From an uncultured Gellertiella sp. (GTDB taxonomy: Bacteria > Pseudomonadota > Alphaproteobacteria > Rhizobiales > Rhizobiaceae): a DNA stretch of 64,000 nucleotides. Shown here one piece after another: positions 53,496 through 62,053 of the stretch (within the stretch, counting starts at the first letter, position 1; the number at the start of each line of letters is the position of its first letter). The stretch spans positions 3,192,001 through 3,256,000 of the forward strand of contig NZ_OY735139.1 in NCBI RefSeq assembly GCF_963457605.1, in the 5' to 3' direction. The translations under genes and the position numbers were made by a program. The notes beneath the pieces are model-generated. The model ran no database searches. It saw nothing but the letters and a program-made list of their open reading frames with translations, and was not told where the DNA came from.

Positions 53496-54506
53496 TCATT
53501 TCTGAAGTGCAACAGGCTGGTTTGAGATTTCGGTTTGATAGGCTTCGAGGGGTGTTCTGAATCCGAGTGTTTGTCTTGGTCGATTATTGAGGCTGTCGGC
53601 GATTTTGTCGAGGTCCTTCTGGGAGTAGATGCTGAGATCGATGCCTTTTGGCAGATACTGGCGGATCAGGCCATTGGTATTTTCGTTGGTGGGTCGCTGC
53701 CACGGGCTATGCGGATCGCAGAAATATACTTTTATATTCAGCCGCTTAGCCAGCTCGGTGTGCTGAGCCATTTCTTTTCCCTGGTCGTAGGTCATGCTGG
53801 TGCGCATCGCTTGAGGGACACGCGACAGGCCGCGCGAGAACCCGGCAAGTGCTGCATCCGCGCTGGCATCCTTCATCTTCGTCAGAATGACATAGCGGGT
53901 TTTGCGTTCGGCCAGCGTGCCGATGCAACTGGCATTTCCGGCGCCCTTGATCAGGTCACCCTCCCAGTCGCCGGGCAGTTCACGGGTCAGCACGGACGCC
54001 GGACGCGCATGCACCGACACCATGCCAGGCAGGCTGCCGCGCCGGTCCTTGCCTTGAGCGCGGGGGCGGCGCAATTTATGCCCCTGTCGAAGCAAGCCTA
54101 TGAGTTGCTTGCGCAATTCGCCTTTCGGCAGGATGTAGATCGCCCGGTAAATCGTCTCGTGCGCCACTGTCTCGGGCTCGTCCATGTGCTTTAACCTGCC
54201 GGAAATCTGCTGCGGGGACCAGCCCAGACGTATCTGCCTGAAAACAGTCTCCCGCAAGGCCGTCCCTTCCGCAAGCCTGACCAGTCCGCGACGGCGGCGC
54301 GACAAAGAGGCTCTGGAAGCAATGCCCGCGTCATAGCATGAGTGAGAAGGCGACGCTGGCGGCGCGTTGCGGCGAACCTCCCGAGACACAGTCGATCGCG
54401 ACCGGCCAAGAGCCAGAGCGATCCACGCCTGCGTGTTGCCCATATTCAAACGGCTCTGGAGAAAGTTGCGCTCAAAAGCGCTAAAATGCTGATAATGCTG
54501 ACCCAT
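53496..54506 (-). CDS. IS30-family transposase
   Basis: A 336-residue DDE transposase. The N-terminal helix-turn-helix (WIALALGRSRSTVSREVRRN) is the IS30 hallmark. The catalytic triad is in GDWEGDLIKGAGN (D), SMTYDQGKEM (D) and RPTNENTNGLIRQYLPKG (E). It looks intact. The reading frame runs through the inverted repeat and its TGA (53498-53496) lies just outside the element, in host DNA. Confidence 0.93.
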   Translation of the reverse strand: MGQHYQHFSAFERNFLQSRLNMGNTQAWIALALGRSRSTVSREVRRNAPPASPSHSCYDAGIASRASLSRRRRGLVRLAEGTALRETVFRQIRLGWSPQQISGRLKHMDEPETVAHETIYRAIYILPKGELRKQLIGLLRQGHKLRRPRAQGKDRRGSLPGMVSVHARPASVLTRELPGDWEGDLIKGAGNASCIGTLAERKTRYVILTKMKDASADAALAGFSRGLSRVPQAMRTSMTYDQGKEMAQHTELAKRLNIKVYFCDPHSPWQRPTNENTNGLIRQYLPKGIDLSIYSQKDLDKIADSLNNRPRQTLGFRTPLEAYQTEISNQPVALQK

Positions 54507-54542
54507 AACGGCATCCTTTAAACGGATGCCTGTTGCACTTCA
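53503..54542. mobile_element. IS30-family insertion sequence, about 1040 bp
   Basis: Terminal inverted repeats TGAAGTGCAACAGGC at 53503-53517 and 54528-54542 flank the transposase. No clear target-site duplication is visible next to the repeats. It is inserted between two tandem TadG-like genes, just upstream of copy 1. Confidence 0.88.
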
Positions 54543-54579
54543 AATCAGAGAACGCCTAGCAATAATTGTATCCGAATAT

Positions 54580-54593
54580 ACTGAAGATCTTCA
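54580..54593. repeat. 14-bp perfect palindrome downstream of TadG copy 2
   Basis: CTGAAGATCTTCAG followed on the minus strand by TATATTC. It lies in the 166-bp gap between the IS and the TadG copy 2 stop and may serve as a weak terminator or processing site. Confidence 0.35.
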
Positions 54594-54672
54594 GATCCGG
54601 TAAATGGAGTGGCGTGGCCCATGTCGGGGCTGACAATCCAGACCCTGTGGTATGGTCCTGCGGTGCTCCACC

Positions 54673-56058
54673 CTACTGTGTCAGCCGTGTGCTCATGATC
54701 CTGCCTGCGAAATCGTTGAAAACGCTGAGCAGGTCTGCCGAATTCCGGATGTTGATCGATTTTGACGGGTCGCTTGCGCAGGATGACAGGGCCTCAAGCG
54801 ATGAGGGCAGCACGCTGCCGACCGAGACGGTGAAGACCGTGATGCCGCTCGTCTTTGCCGCATCGCAGACGGCCAGCATTTTGGCATTGGCGGAATTGCG
54901 GGTCAGCGTGTCATTGGCGGCATTGCCGTTGATCGCGCCACCATGGGCCGGGTAAAGCGCCCGCAGCGAATTGTCGCCATCGGTCATCAGCACCAGGTAG
55001 CGGTTGGTGTCGCGGGGATCATTCGATGCCTCGGCAAAGGGCTCCTCCGGGCTCAGCGTATTCAGGCCCCAGACGAGGCCCGCCGGAATATAGGTGTCGC
55101 CGGTGACCGACAGGGCGCTGACGGCGCGGTTGAGCGCGGTGAAATCCGAGGTCAGCGGGGTCAGTGGCGAGGCGCAGGTGAAATTCTGGATTCCGGCATA
55201 GGGAGAGGCGGGGGAGGCATCGCTTTGATCCAGCGGCGCATCGCGCGAACCGACGCAGCCGTTCCAGGTCCGGGTGGTGGTTTGCACCGCGCAACTTGTG
55301 ACCGCCGGGCCATAGACGATATTGCTGCAGACAGATGTGGTCGATGATGTCGGGGTGCCGTCGACATAGACCGTCGCCGGAACCGAATGGCATGTCTGGC
55401 TGATAATCGGGGAGGTGGTGGTGCAGACATTGCGCGAGGTCGAGGAATCCCCGGGCACGCTGATCCAGGGACGGTTGCGGTTGCCGGTGCCGACATTGAC
55501 ATATTGTCCGAAGGGCACGATGGCGAAACGGGCGGTGCCACCAGCCCTGGTCTGGAAAATCGACAGCAGCGAGCGGGTAGCGGCCTGCAGGTCGGCCAGT
55601 TTCTGGCCGCGCATCGACAGGGTTGTGTCGAGAACCAGGGCCACATCGAGCGGATAGAGCACGCCCTTTTCCGCTTCCGAGGTCAGGTCGACCTCAAAAC
55701 CATCCGGCACCAGCAGCGATCCCATGGCGAGCGGAATATGGGTGGCGAGCGTGACGCGCACCCGCTTTTCCGGAGTCAGCGTGACATCGGTGATCCGGGT
55801 ATGGCTGCCGAAACGTTCATGATCATTGGCGGCAAAGGCCTTTTCCACCTGATAGCGCAGTGCCGTCTGGGAGGTCAGGCCCATCTGTGCCACCGACAGG
55901 ACCGCCGCATCCGCCGCCTCCTGAATCTCCGCCCGCCGGGTCAGCGCCGTCGAGAGATCAATGACCAGCCCGGCAAAGCCGCACAGCCCCGTCATCAGGA
56001 TGGCGGTAAAGGTCGCAAAATTTCCGGATCGGTCGGCAATCAATCTATGAAACAACAT
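54673..56058 (-). CDS. TadE/TadG-family pilus assembly protein with VWA-like domain (copy 2)
   Basis: A 461-residue paralogue of copy 1 with the same layout: N-terminal membrane helix and Tad motif (DRSGNFATFTAILMTGLCGF), VWA-like domain (LDVALVLDTTLSMRGQKLAD; YLVLMTDGDNSLRALYPAHG), cysteine-rich middle, and the same C-terminus (TRLTQ). The two clearly arose by tandem duplication and have diverged most in the middle. ATG 56058 is preferred over the upstream GTG. No other tad genes are in the window. Confidence 0.85.
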   Translation of the reverse strand: MLFHRLIADRSGNFATFTAILMTGLCGFAGLVIDLSTALTRRAEIQEAADAAVLSVAQMGLTSQTALRYQVEKAFAANDHERFGSHTRITDVTLTPEKRVRVTLATHIPLAMGSLLVPDGFEVDLTSEAEKGVLYPLDVALVLDTTLSMRGQKLADLQAATRSLLSIFQTRAGGTARFAIVPFGQYVNVGTGNRNRPWISVPGDSSTSRNVCTTTSPIISQTCHSVPATVYVDGTPTSSTTSVCSNIVYGPAVTSCAVQTTTRTWNGCVGSRDAPLDQSDASPASPYAGIQNFTCASPLTPLTSDFTALNRAVSALSVTGDTYIPAGLVWGLNTLSPEEPFAEASNDPRDTNRYLVLMTDGDNSLRALYPAHGGAINGNAANDTLTRNSANAKMLAVCDAAKTSGITVFTVSVGSVLPSSLEALSSCASDPSKSINIRNSADLLSVFNDFAGRIMSTRLTQ

Positions 56059-56288
56059 GATCAAAACCCACAGTGCCAATAGGGGATCAGCATAGATATA
56101 ATCTGTTTAGGTCAGGTAAATAGGCACAGTATATATTGATATATTGTGTATTATAAAAGTTATAATTTGAATGATATTGGCTATGTTATAAAATATAATG
56201 ATTCAGGACGCGAAGCAATCAGCAAAAGGCCGGATCGGGGGTGCCCGGTCCGGCCTGGTTTGCGCCGTGCTTCTCACGCCACGCGGGT
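56059..56288. other. AT-rich intergenic region
   Basis: No gene. From about 56095 to 56215 the sequence is strongly AT-rich (long runs such as TATATTGATATATTGTG), unlike the rest of the window. It may be a promoter or binding region for TadG copy 2, or a remnant of foreign DNA. Its right edge holds the peroxiredoxin terminator. Confidence 0.5.
56221..56255 (-). terminator. Intrinsic terminator of the peroxiredoxin gene
   Basis: On the minus strand GGCCGGACCGGG pairs with CCCGATCCGGCC (12-bp stem, one G-T type mismatch, 4-nt loop), followed by TTTT. It lies 34 bp after the peroxiredoxin stop. Confidence 0.85.
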
Positions 56289-56774
56289 TCAGAGCTGTCC
56301 GAGCATGGCGGCAGCGCCGGAAACGGTGGCCTGGCCGGGGTTTTCCTCGAGATTGAGGGCTGTCACCACACCATCCTCGACCAGCATCGAATAGCGCTTC
56401 GAGCGCAGGCCGAGACCACCGCCGGAGAGATCGGCATCAAGGCCGAGCGCCCGGGTGAAGGCACCGTTCCAGTCGGCGAGGAAATGGATCTTGCCCATGC
56501 CGCCGGAATGCTCGGCCCAGGCCCCCATCACATGCCAGTCATTGACCGAGATCACGGCAATATCATCCACGCCCTTGGCGAGGAAGGCATCGCGGTTTTC
56601 CAGAAAGCCGGGCAGGTGGTTGAGCGAGCAGGTGGGGGTGAAGGCACCGGGCACGGCAAACAGGATCACCTTCTTGCCGGCGGTGATGTCCTTGAGCGCG
56701 GTTTCGACCGGGCCGTCCTTGGTCTTTTCCTTGAAGGTGGCGTCGGGCAGGCGGTCGCCGATGGCAATGGTCAT
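56289..56774 (-). CDS. Peroxiredoxin (Prx5/AhpC-TSA, 1-Cys-like)
   Basis: Reduces peroxides through a peroxidatic cysteine in FAVPGAFTPTCSLNHLPGF (residues about 39-57). It is 161 aa, the size of atypical Prx5/glutaredoxin-dependent enzymes. ISVNDWHVMGAW and GLGLRSKRYSMLVEDG are family blocks; no second resolving Cys is evident. Followed by an intrinsic terminator. The upstream gene on the same strand is a DsbD-N-like protein, about 105 bp away. Confidence 0.92.
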   Translation of the reverse strand: MTIAIGDRLPDATFKEKTKDGPVETALKDITAGKKVILFAVPGAFTPTCSLNHLPGFLENRDAFLAKGVDDIAVISVNDWHVMGAWAEHSGGMGKIHFLADWNGAFTRALGLDADLSGGGLGLRSKRYSMLVEDGVVTALNLEENPGQATVSGAAAMLGQL

Positions 56775-56878
56775 GAAGTCGTCTCCTGGGTTTGGATGTT
56801 GTCTTTATCAAAGCGTGGCCAGCCCCCTGAGACAGGGGATCCGGCGCATGCGGAAAGGGGAAATCCCGGATGTCCAGC

Positions 56879-57685
56879 CTATTCGGGTGTGACCGGCATT
56901 TCAATGGCGCGGTTGCCCGCCTTGATCAGTGCCTGCCACTGGATGGCGGCGGGGGCGGGCTTTGCAGGCAGGCCGGTTAGCGATACCGCGATCACCGCCC
57001 GGTTGCCCGAAGGTTTCCGGCCACGCGCGGAAAACACATAGCCCGGCGGACCCGTGACGATTGCCTCGGTCGCGGTCGTTCCCGGCGGCACGGTGACGTC
57101 AAGCGTCATGGTTTCGCCGGTGATCGACGCTGCGTTAATCGTAAGGTCTGCCGAAGACTGACGGGGCAGCAGGGCAGTGGCGGCCCCGATTGCCGCCTCT
57201 TCGCCCGGGAGAGCCGGACTGCCCGTCAGGCCCAGAGCAAACTGCGCCTGAAAGGGAATGCAGATCCGGTTGCAGATGCCGATGAAGGCGTCAAGCGTCG
57301 CAGGGCCGGAGGCTTTCTCCAGCATCACAGGCAGGGACACGGCACTGTCATAGCCGATATCGCGCAAATTGCCGAGGGAGAGCACCTTTGGCACGGGATA
57401 GGCGAGCCCCTGCAGCGCGGCACCACCGCTGACTGAGACCTGCGGCGGGATGCCGCTTTCCCCCGGCTCGCGCCAATAGGTGATCCAGCCGGGCTTCGGC
57501 TCGATCTGAAGCAGGGCGCGCACCGTGCCATCGGCCTCAGGCGGCAGGGCAATCACCCGCATCCGCCCGCCCTCATTGTCCACCCAGGCGGTGGTCTCGG
57601 CCCGCGCTGCCGGGATCATGAGCGGCAGCGTGCTGAAAACCAGCGCCAGCACCATGGCATGAATAGGTCGTTTCTTGGCCTGCAT
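56879..57685 (-). CDS. Exported DsbD N-terminal-like protein
   Basis: A 268-residue secreted protein with signal peptide (ALVFSTLPLMIPAARA-E). The body resembles the N-terminal thiol:disulfide interchange domain of DsbD (WITYWREPGESGIPPQVSVS; LDAFIGICNRICIPFQAQF), with a CNRIC pair as candidate redox cysteines. The membrane and thioredoxin parts of DsbD are absent. It may receive electrons from a separate CcdA-like protein (inference). It is divergent from yqgE-like. Confidence 0.82.
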   Translation of the reverse strand: MQAKKRPIHAMVLALVFSTLPLMIPAARAETTAWVDNEGGRMRVIALPPEADGTVRALLQIEPKPGWITYWREPGESGIPPQVSVSGGAALQGLAYPVPKVLSLGNLRDIGYDSAVSLPVMLEKASGPATLDAFIGICNRICIPFQAQFALGLTGSPALPGEEAAIGAATALLPRQSSADLTINAASITGETMTLDVTVPPGTTATEAIVTGPPGYVFSARGRKPSGNRAVIAVSLTGLPAKPAPAAIQWQALIKAGNRAIEMPVTPE

Positions 57686-57817
57686 CCGGATGTTCCAGCT
57701 GATTGATATCCTCCTCTAGCGCATCGGATTTGCGAATGCCCATCATTTTTGGTTGATTGATCCCGCCAAGTGCCGCATCTTGACCGGTAGTATAAAACGA
57801 GCGGGCTGGAGGCATGT

Positions 57818-58453
57818 ATGGTTCTGTCGAAGCTCACCGACAATCCGAAGATTCTGACGCGACTCAAGGGCGAGCGCGAGCGCGGCCATTTCGACGGCCA
57901 GTTCCTGATCGCCATGCCGGGGATCTTCGATCACAATTTCTCCAGAACCGTCATCTATGTCTGTGCCCATTCCCCTGATGGCGCGATGGGCTTCATCCTC
58001 AATCGCAAGCAGGCGATCACCTTTCCCGAAATCCTGCTGCATCTGAAGATGATCGACCAGAACGAGGCGATCATGCTGCCGAGCTCGACGCGGGATTTCC
58101 CGATCCAGACGGGCGGTCCCGTTGAAACCGGGCGCGGCTTCGTGCTGCATTCCGACGATTATCTGAGTGGCTCCAGCATCCCGGTCAGCGAGGATATTTG
58201 CCTGACGGCAACGCTGGATATCGTACGGGCGATTTCTGACGGCTCAGGCCCGAAACGGGCCACCATGCTTCTGGGCTATGCCGGCTGGGGGCCTGGCCAG
58301 CTGGAACAGGAAATCGGCCGCAATGGCTGGCTGCACTGTGCGCCCGACGACGACCTGATCTTTGATCCCGATCTCGATGCCAAATATGAGCGGGCGCTGG
58401 CCCTGATGGGCATTTCCCCCGCCATGCTCAGCGCGGAAGCCGGACACGCCTGA
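57818..58453 (+). CDS. YqgE/AlgH family protein (UPF0301)
   Basis: A 211-residue member of UPF0301. Blocks: [67 protein letters not shown]. The molecular role is unknown; AlgH of Pseudomonas was linked to alginate regulation. It converges with the GGDEF/EAL gene. Confidence 0.92.
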   Translation: MVLSKLTDNPKILTRLKGERERGHFDGQFLIAMPGIFDHNFSRTVIYVCAHSPDGAMGFILNRKQAITFPEILLHLKMIDQNEAIMLPSSTRDFPIQTGGPVETGRGFVLHSDDYLSGSSIPVSEDICLTATLDIVRAISDGSGPKRATMLLGYAGWGPGQLEQEIGRNGWLHCAPDDDLIFDPDLDAKYERALALMGISPAMLSAEAGHA

Positions 58454-58483
58454 ACGGTTCCCGTGTGGATGTGAACAGACGGG

Positions 58484-61393
58484 TCACGCCCGTTTCGTCA
58501 GCGGAAACCGTTCCTTCAGCAGCCGCAGCACGCTGTCGCTGGCCATCGGGGCACCAAACAGGTAGCTCTGGCCGAATTTGCAGCCGAGACGCGCCAGTTC
58601 CATCGCATCCTCGTCGCTCTCGATGCTTTCGGCCACCACATCCATGCCGAGATCGCGCGCCATGCCGATCAGCGAGCGCAGCAGGATGGCGCGCCGTTCG
58701 CCATCGCCGCCAACCAGCGCCTTGTCGAGCTTGATCGTGTCGAAGGGGAACTTCGCCAGGTAGGACAGCGAGGAATAGCCGGTGCCGAAATCGGTGAGGG
58801 CAAGACCGATGCCGCTCTGCTTCAGCTTTTCCAGCACGAGGCGCGACTGTTCCGGGTTTTCCATCACCATTGTCTCGCCGAGTTCCAGCTTCAACTGTTC
58901 GGGCGGGCACTGGGTACGGGTCAGCACGGTCTTTACATCGCTGCACAGTTCGTTGTTCAGCAACTGGCCGCTGACGATGCTGACCGAGACGAAGATCGGC
59001 ACATCGCCGGTCTGGCTTTGCCAGCCGAGCAGGTCCTGTGCGGCCCGTTCCAGTGCGAAGGCGTTGAGCTGGCCGCACAGCCCGGTATTTTCCGCCGCCG
59101 CCATGAACTCGCCCGCAGGCACCTGGCCGCGCTTGGGGTGATCCCAGCGCAGCATGCCCTCAAAGCCGGCAATTTCCGCGTCCGTCAGCCGGATCACCGG
59201 CTGGTAGGTGAGTGTCAGCTCGCGCCGCTCCAGCGCCCGGCGCAAATCCGCCTCCATCTGCATCCGGTCGGAGCCCATCGAGCGGAAGGCGGGCTGGAAG
59301 GGTTCGACCCGGTTGCCGCCGGCCTTCTTGGCCCGGTACATCGCCAGTTCCGCATCATTGGCAAGGCTTGTGGCGCTTTCCTGCTGGTCGACCCAGGTGG
59401 CAAGGCCGATGGAGGCGGTCAGCACCACCTCGCGATTGGCGAAGTTGAGCGGCACGGAAATCGCCTGGCTGATCGCATCGGCGAAATCGGCGACCTTGGC
59501 CGGGTTGGTCTCCGACACCAGGATCAGGCCGAACTGGTCGCCGGAAAGCCTGGCCAGCGTGTCCTGCTGCTTCAGCAGGCGGCGCAGCCGCCTTGTGAGC
59601 GCGATCAGGATATTGTCGCCCGCCGCAATCCCCAGTGCTTCGTTGACCAGCTTGTAGCGGTCGATGTCGATGATCATCACCGTCGGCCGCATCGCGTCAT
59701 CCGTGGGGGCCAGCGTCAGCATGGTCTCCAGCCGGTCGAGGAAGATCTGCCGGTTCGGCAGGCCGGTCAGGTTGTCCTGCAGCGCATCGTTCAGCAGCCG
59801 GTCGATGGAATTCTTCTGTTCGGTGACATCGATGATGGTGCCGACGCAGCGGATGATTTCGCCATTCGAGCCCAGCACCGGCCGGGCGCGGATCGCCAGC
59901 CAGTGGAAGTGGCCATCTTCGGCGCGGATGCGGAATTCATGGGAAAGTCGTCCCTTGCGATGTTCCAGCAGCACGTCGAGCGTGGCGCGGAACCGGTCGC
60001 GGTCATCGGGGTGAAGCCGCGGCAGCCAGTTGCGCACCGCCCCGTGCATGGCGCCGGCGGGCAGGCCGAGCTTTGCGGAAAGGTCGGGGATCGTCACCAC
60101 CCGGTCACGCGCCACATCCCAGTCCCAGACCGTATCGCCGGAGCCGGTCAGCGCCAGCGCCTGGCGTTCGAGATCGGAAAACAGTCCCTGCTGCAGGGCG
60201 CCGCCGGCAAAGGCGTGCTGCATCACGGTAAAGCCGATCAAAAGCACGATCAGCACCAGCCCGCCGCCGAGCGCCGGCTGGACCACGTCATTGGCCAGCT
60301 GGCCGGTCACCGTCATCCAGGCCCCGAACAGCCAGACCAGGATCAGCACCCAGGCCGGCACCAGCAGGATGGCACGGTCATAGCGGTTGAAGCCGAGATA
60401 GATGATCAGCACGATGCCGGCCGCTGCCGTCATCGCATAGGAAAGCCGGGCAACGCCTGCGGCAATCGAGGGATCATAGACCGCGACGCCGAACATCAGG
60501 CCGAGGCCCAGCACCCAGGCAAAGGTCGCATAGCCGAGATTGACGTGCCAGCGGCTGAGATTGAGATAGGTGAACAGGAAGATCACCAGCCCCGCCGCCA
60601 GCGCCACCTCGGTCGAGGCCCGCCAGATCCGCTCGTCGCTGGCAGTGAGCGTGATCAGCTTTTCGAGAAAGCCGAAATCGACGCAGATATAGCCGAGCAC
60701 CGCCCAGGCGAGCGCTGCGGTGGCGGGCAGCATCGAGGTGCCCTTGACGACGAACAGAATGGTCAGGAACACCGCCAGCAGACCGGCAATGCCGAGCACG
60801 ATGCCGCGATACAGCGTGAAGGAATTGACCGTATCCTTGTAGGCATCGGGTTGCCAGAGATAGATCTGCGGCAGTTCCGGCGAGGCAAGCTCGACGGCAA
60901 AGGTGATCACCGAGCCGGGGTTCAGCGTGATCCGGAACACATCGGCCTCCGAACTTGGCTGCCGGTCAAGCGCAAAGCCCTCGCTGGGGGTGATTGCCAC
61001 GATTCGCTGCGAGCCGAGATCCGGCCAGAAGACCTTGGAATTCACCAGCCGGTAATGGGGGGCGACGATCAGCCGTTCGATCTGCTCGTCGGTGACATTG
61101 GCGAGCGCGAAGACCGCCCAGTCCCCCTGGTGGTTGCCGGTGCTGGCCTCGACGGCAAAGCGGCGGCGAATGCCGTCAGGCCCGTCGGCGGCCGTCACTG
61201 TCAGCTTGTCGCCCTGGTTGTTGTAGATTTCGGTGGTGGCGGTCAGGTCGAGCGCGGTGTCTTCGCGCGAAATCCTCACCGGCTCGACGGCGCGGGCGGC
61301 GGAGAAGGCGGCGAGCGAAACGAAAGCGGCCAGCAGGAAAATGCAGATCCCGCGCGCAAAAGACGTCAAGGACACGGGCAATGTGGGTGTCAT
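58484..61393 (-). CDS. Membrane GGDEF/EAL protein with degenerate catalytic motifs
   Basis: A 969-residue protein. A signal-like helix, a periplasmic domain (about 40-180, 7TMR-DISMED2-like) and about seven membrane helices (about 195-400) lead to a PAS domain (about 425-535), GGDEF (about 545-705) and EAL (about 715-965). The GGDEF site reads LSGDQF (Ser and Gln changes) and the EAL domain reads EGM with VSVSIVS and LTDFGTG in place of metal-binding Asn and Asp. It is probably a catalytically dead cyclic-di-GMP sensor or scaffold. Its ATG overlaps the GNAT stop (ATGA). Confidence 0.9.
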   Translation of the reverse strand: MTPTLPVSLTSFARGICIFLLAAFVSLAAFSAARAVEPVRISREDTALDLTATTEIYNNQGDKLTVTAADGPDGIRRRFAVEASTGNHQGDWAVFALANVTDEQIERLIVAPHYRLVNSKVFWPDLGSQRIVAITPSEGFALDRQPSSEADVFRITLNPGSVITFAVELASPELPQIYLWQPDAYKDTVNSFTLYRGIVLGIAGLLAVFLTILFVVKGTSMLPATAALAWAVLGYICVDFGFLEKLITLTASDERIWRASTEVALAAGLVIFLFTYLNLSRWHVNLGYATFAWVLGLGLMFGVAVYDPSIAAGVARLSYAMTAAAGIVLIIYLGFNRYDRAILLVPAWVLILVWLFGAWMTVTGQLANDVVQPALGGGLVLIVLLIGFTVMQHAFAGGALQQGLFSDLERQALALTGSGDTVWDWDVARDRVVTIPDLSAKLGLPAGAMHGAVRNWLPRLHPDDRDRFRATLDVLLEHRKGRLSHEFRIRAEDGHFHWLAIRARPVLGSNGEIIRCVGTIIDVTEQKNSIDRLLNDALQDNLTGLPNRQIFLDRLETMLTLAPTDDAMRPTVMIIDIDRYKLVNEALGIAAGDNILIALTRRLRRLLKQQDTLARLSGDQFGLILVSETNPAKVADFADAISQAISVPLNFANREVVLTASIGLATWVDQQESATSLANDAELAMYRAKKAGGNRVEPFQPAFRSMGSDRMQMEADLRRALERRELTLTYQPVIRLTDAEIAGFEGMLRWDHPKRGQVPAGEFMAAAENTGLCGQLNAFALERAAQDLLGWQSQTGDVPIFVSVSIVSGQLLNNELCSDVKTVLTRTQCPPEQLKLELGETMVMENPEQSRLVLEKLKQSGIGLALTDFGTGYSSLSYLAKFPFDTIKLDKALVGGDGERRAILLRSLIGMARDLGMDVVAESIESDEDAMELARLGCKFGQSYLFGAPMASDSVLRLLKERFPLTKRA

Positions 61394-61998
61394 GAGGTCT
61401 CTTCGGTCCTGTTCCTGTCGCTTGCCAGAAGGGAAAACATCAGATGATCACGCCATTGGCCGTTGATCTTCAGATAATCCCTCAGGCAGCCTTCCTGTTG
61501 AAATCCGGCCTTTTCAAGGAGGCGGACACTGCGCCTGTTCTCCGCAATACAGGCTGCCTCGATGCGGTGCAACTCGAGCGGCCCGAAGATATGGGGGATG
61601 ACGAGGTCGAGCGCCCGTGCCATGCCGCCCTGTCCGGCAAATTTCTCGCCCATCCAGTAGCCGATCATGCAGCTTTGCGCCACACCCCGGCGGATCAGCC
61701 CGATGGTAAGGCCCCCCATCAGCTCCCCGCTCACCCGCTCGAACAGGAACAGGGCAATGGACTGCCCCGCCTCATATTCCTGTTCATAGCGGTTCAGCCG
61801 GGCGCGAAAGGCACTGCCGGACAGCTCGTCCGGTCGCCATTTCGGCTCCCAGGGCTGCAGGAAATCCCGGCTGTCCGCCCGCAATTTCTGCCAGGCGCGG
61901 TAATCCTGGGGCCGTGGCAGCCGCAGGAAAATCCGGTCGCCGGAAAGCTCCACCGGATTGTGCTGCCGGGAGAAGAAGCGGAACACCGACCGTGTCAT
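61390..61998 (-). CDS. GNAT acetyltransferase, RimJ/RimL-like
   Basis: A 202-residue GNAT protein. The acetyl-CoA pyrophosphate loop lies around GYWMGEKFAGQGGMARALDL and is followed by HRIEAACIAENRRSVRLLEKAGF, the standard RimJ/RimL ending. It may acetylate a ribosomal protein N-terminus or a small molecule. ATG 61998 is the likely start. It overlaps the next gene by 4 bases and follows the M16 peptidase by 55 bp. Confidence 0.9.
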   Translation of the reverse strand: MTRSVFRFFSRQHNPVELSGDRIFLRLPRPQDYRAWQKLRADSRDFLQPWEPKWRPDELSGSAFRARLNRYEQEYEAGQSIALFLFERVSGELMGGLTIGLIRRGVAQSCMIGYWMGEKFAGQGGMARALDLVIPHIFGPLELHRIEAACIAENRRSVRLLEKAGFQQEGCLRDYLKINGQWRDHLMFSLLASDRNRTEETS

Positions 61999-62053
61999 CT
62001 CATGCCCCGCAGCCGGTTCGCCATGGTCCGGACCACCTCCCGCAGGACAGGCA

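Noticed and set aside
53476-53512. Longer start for TadG copy 1 at 53512
   Set aside because: It would begin inside the IS inverted repeat. Copy 2 begins at the equivalent of ATG 53473.
59018-61447. 809-codon open frame on the plus strand opposite the degenerate GGDEF/EAL gene
   Set aside because: Shadow frame with no recognisable domain; the minus-strand protein has ordered membrane, PAS, GGDEF and EAL regions.
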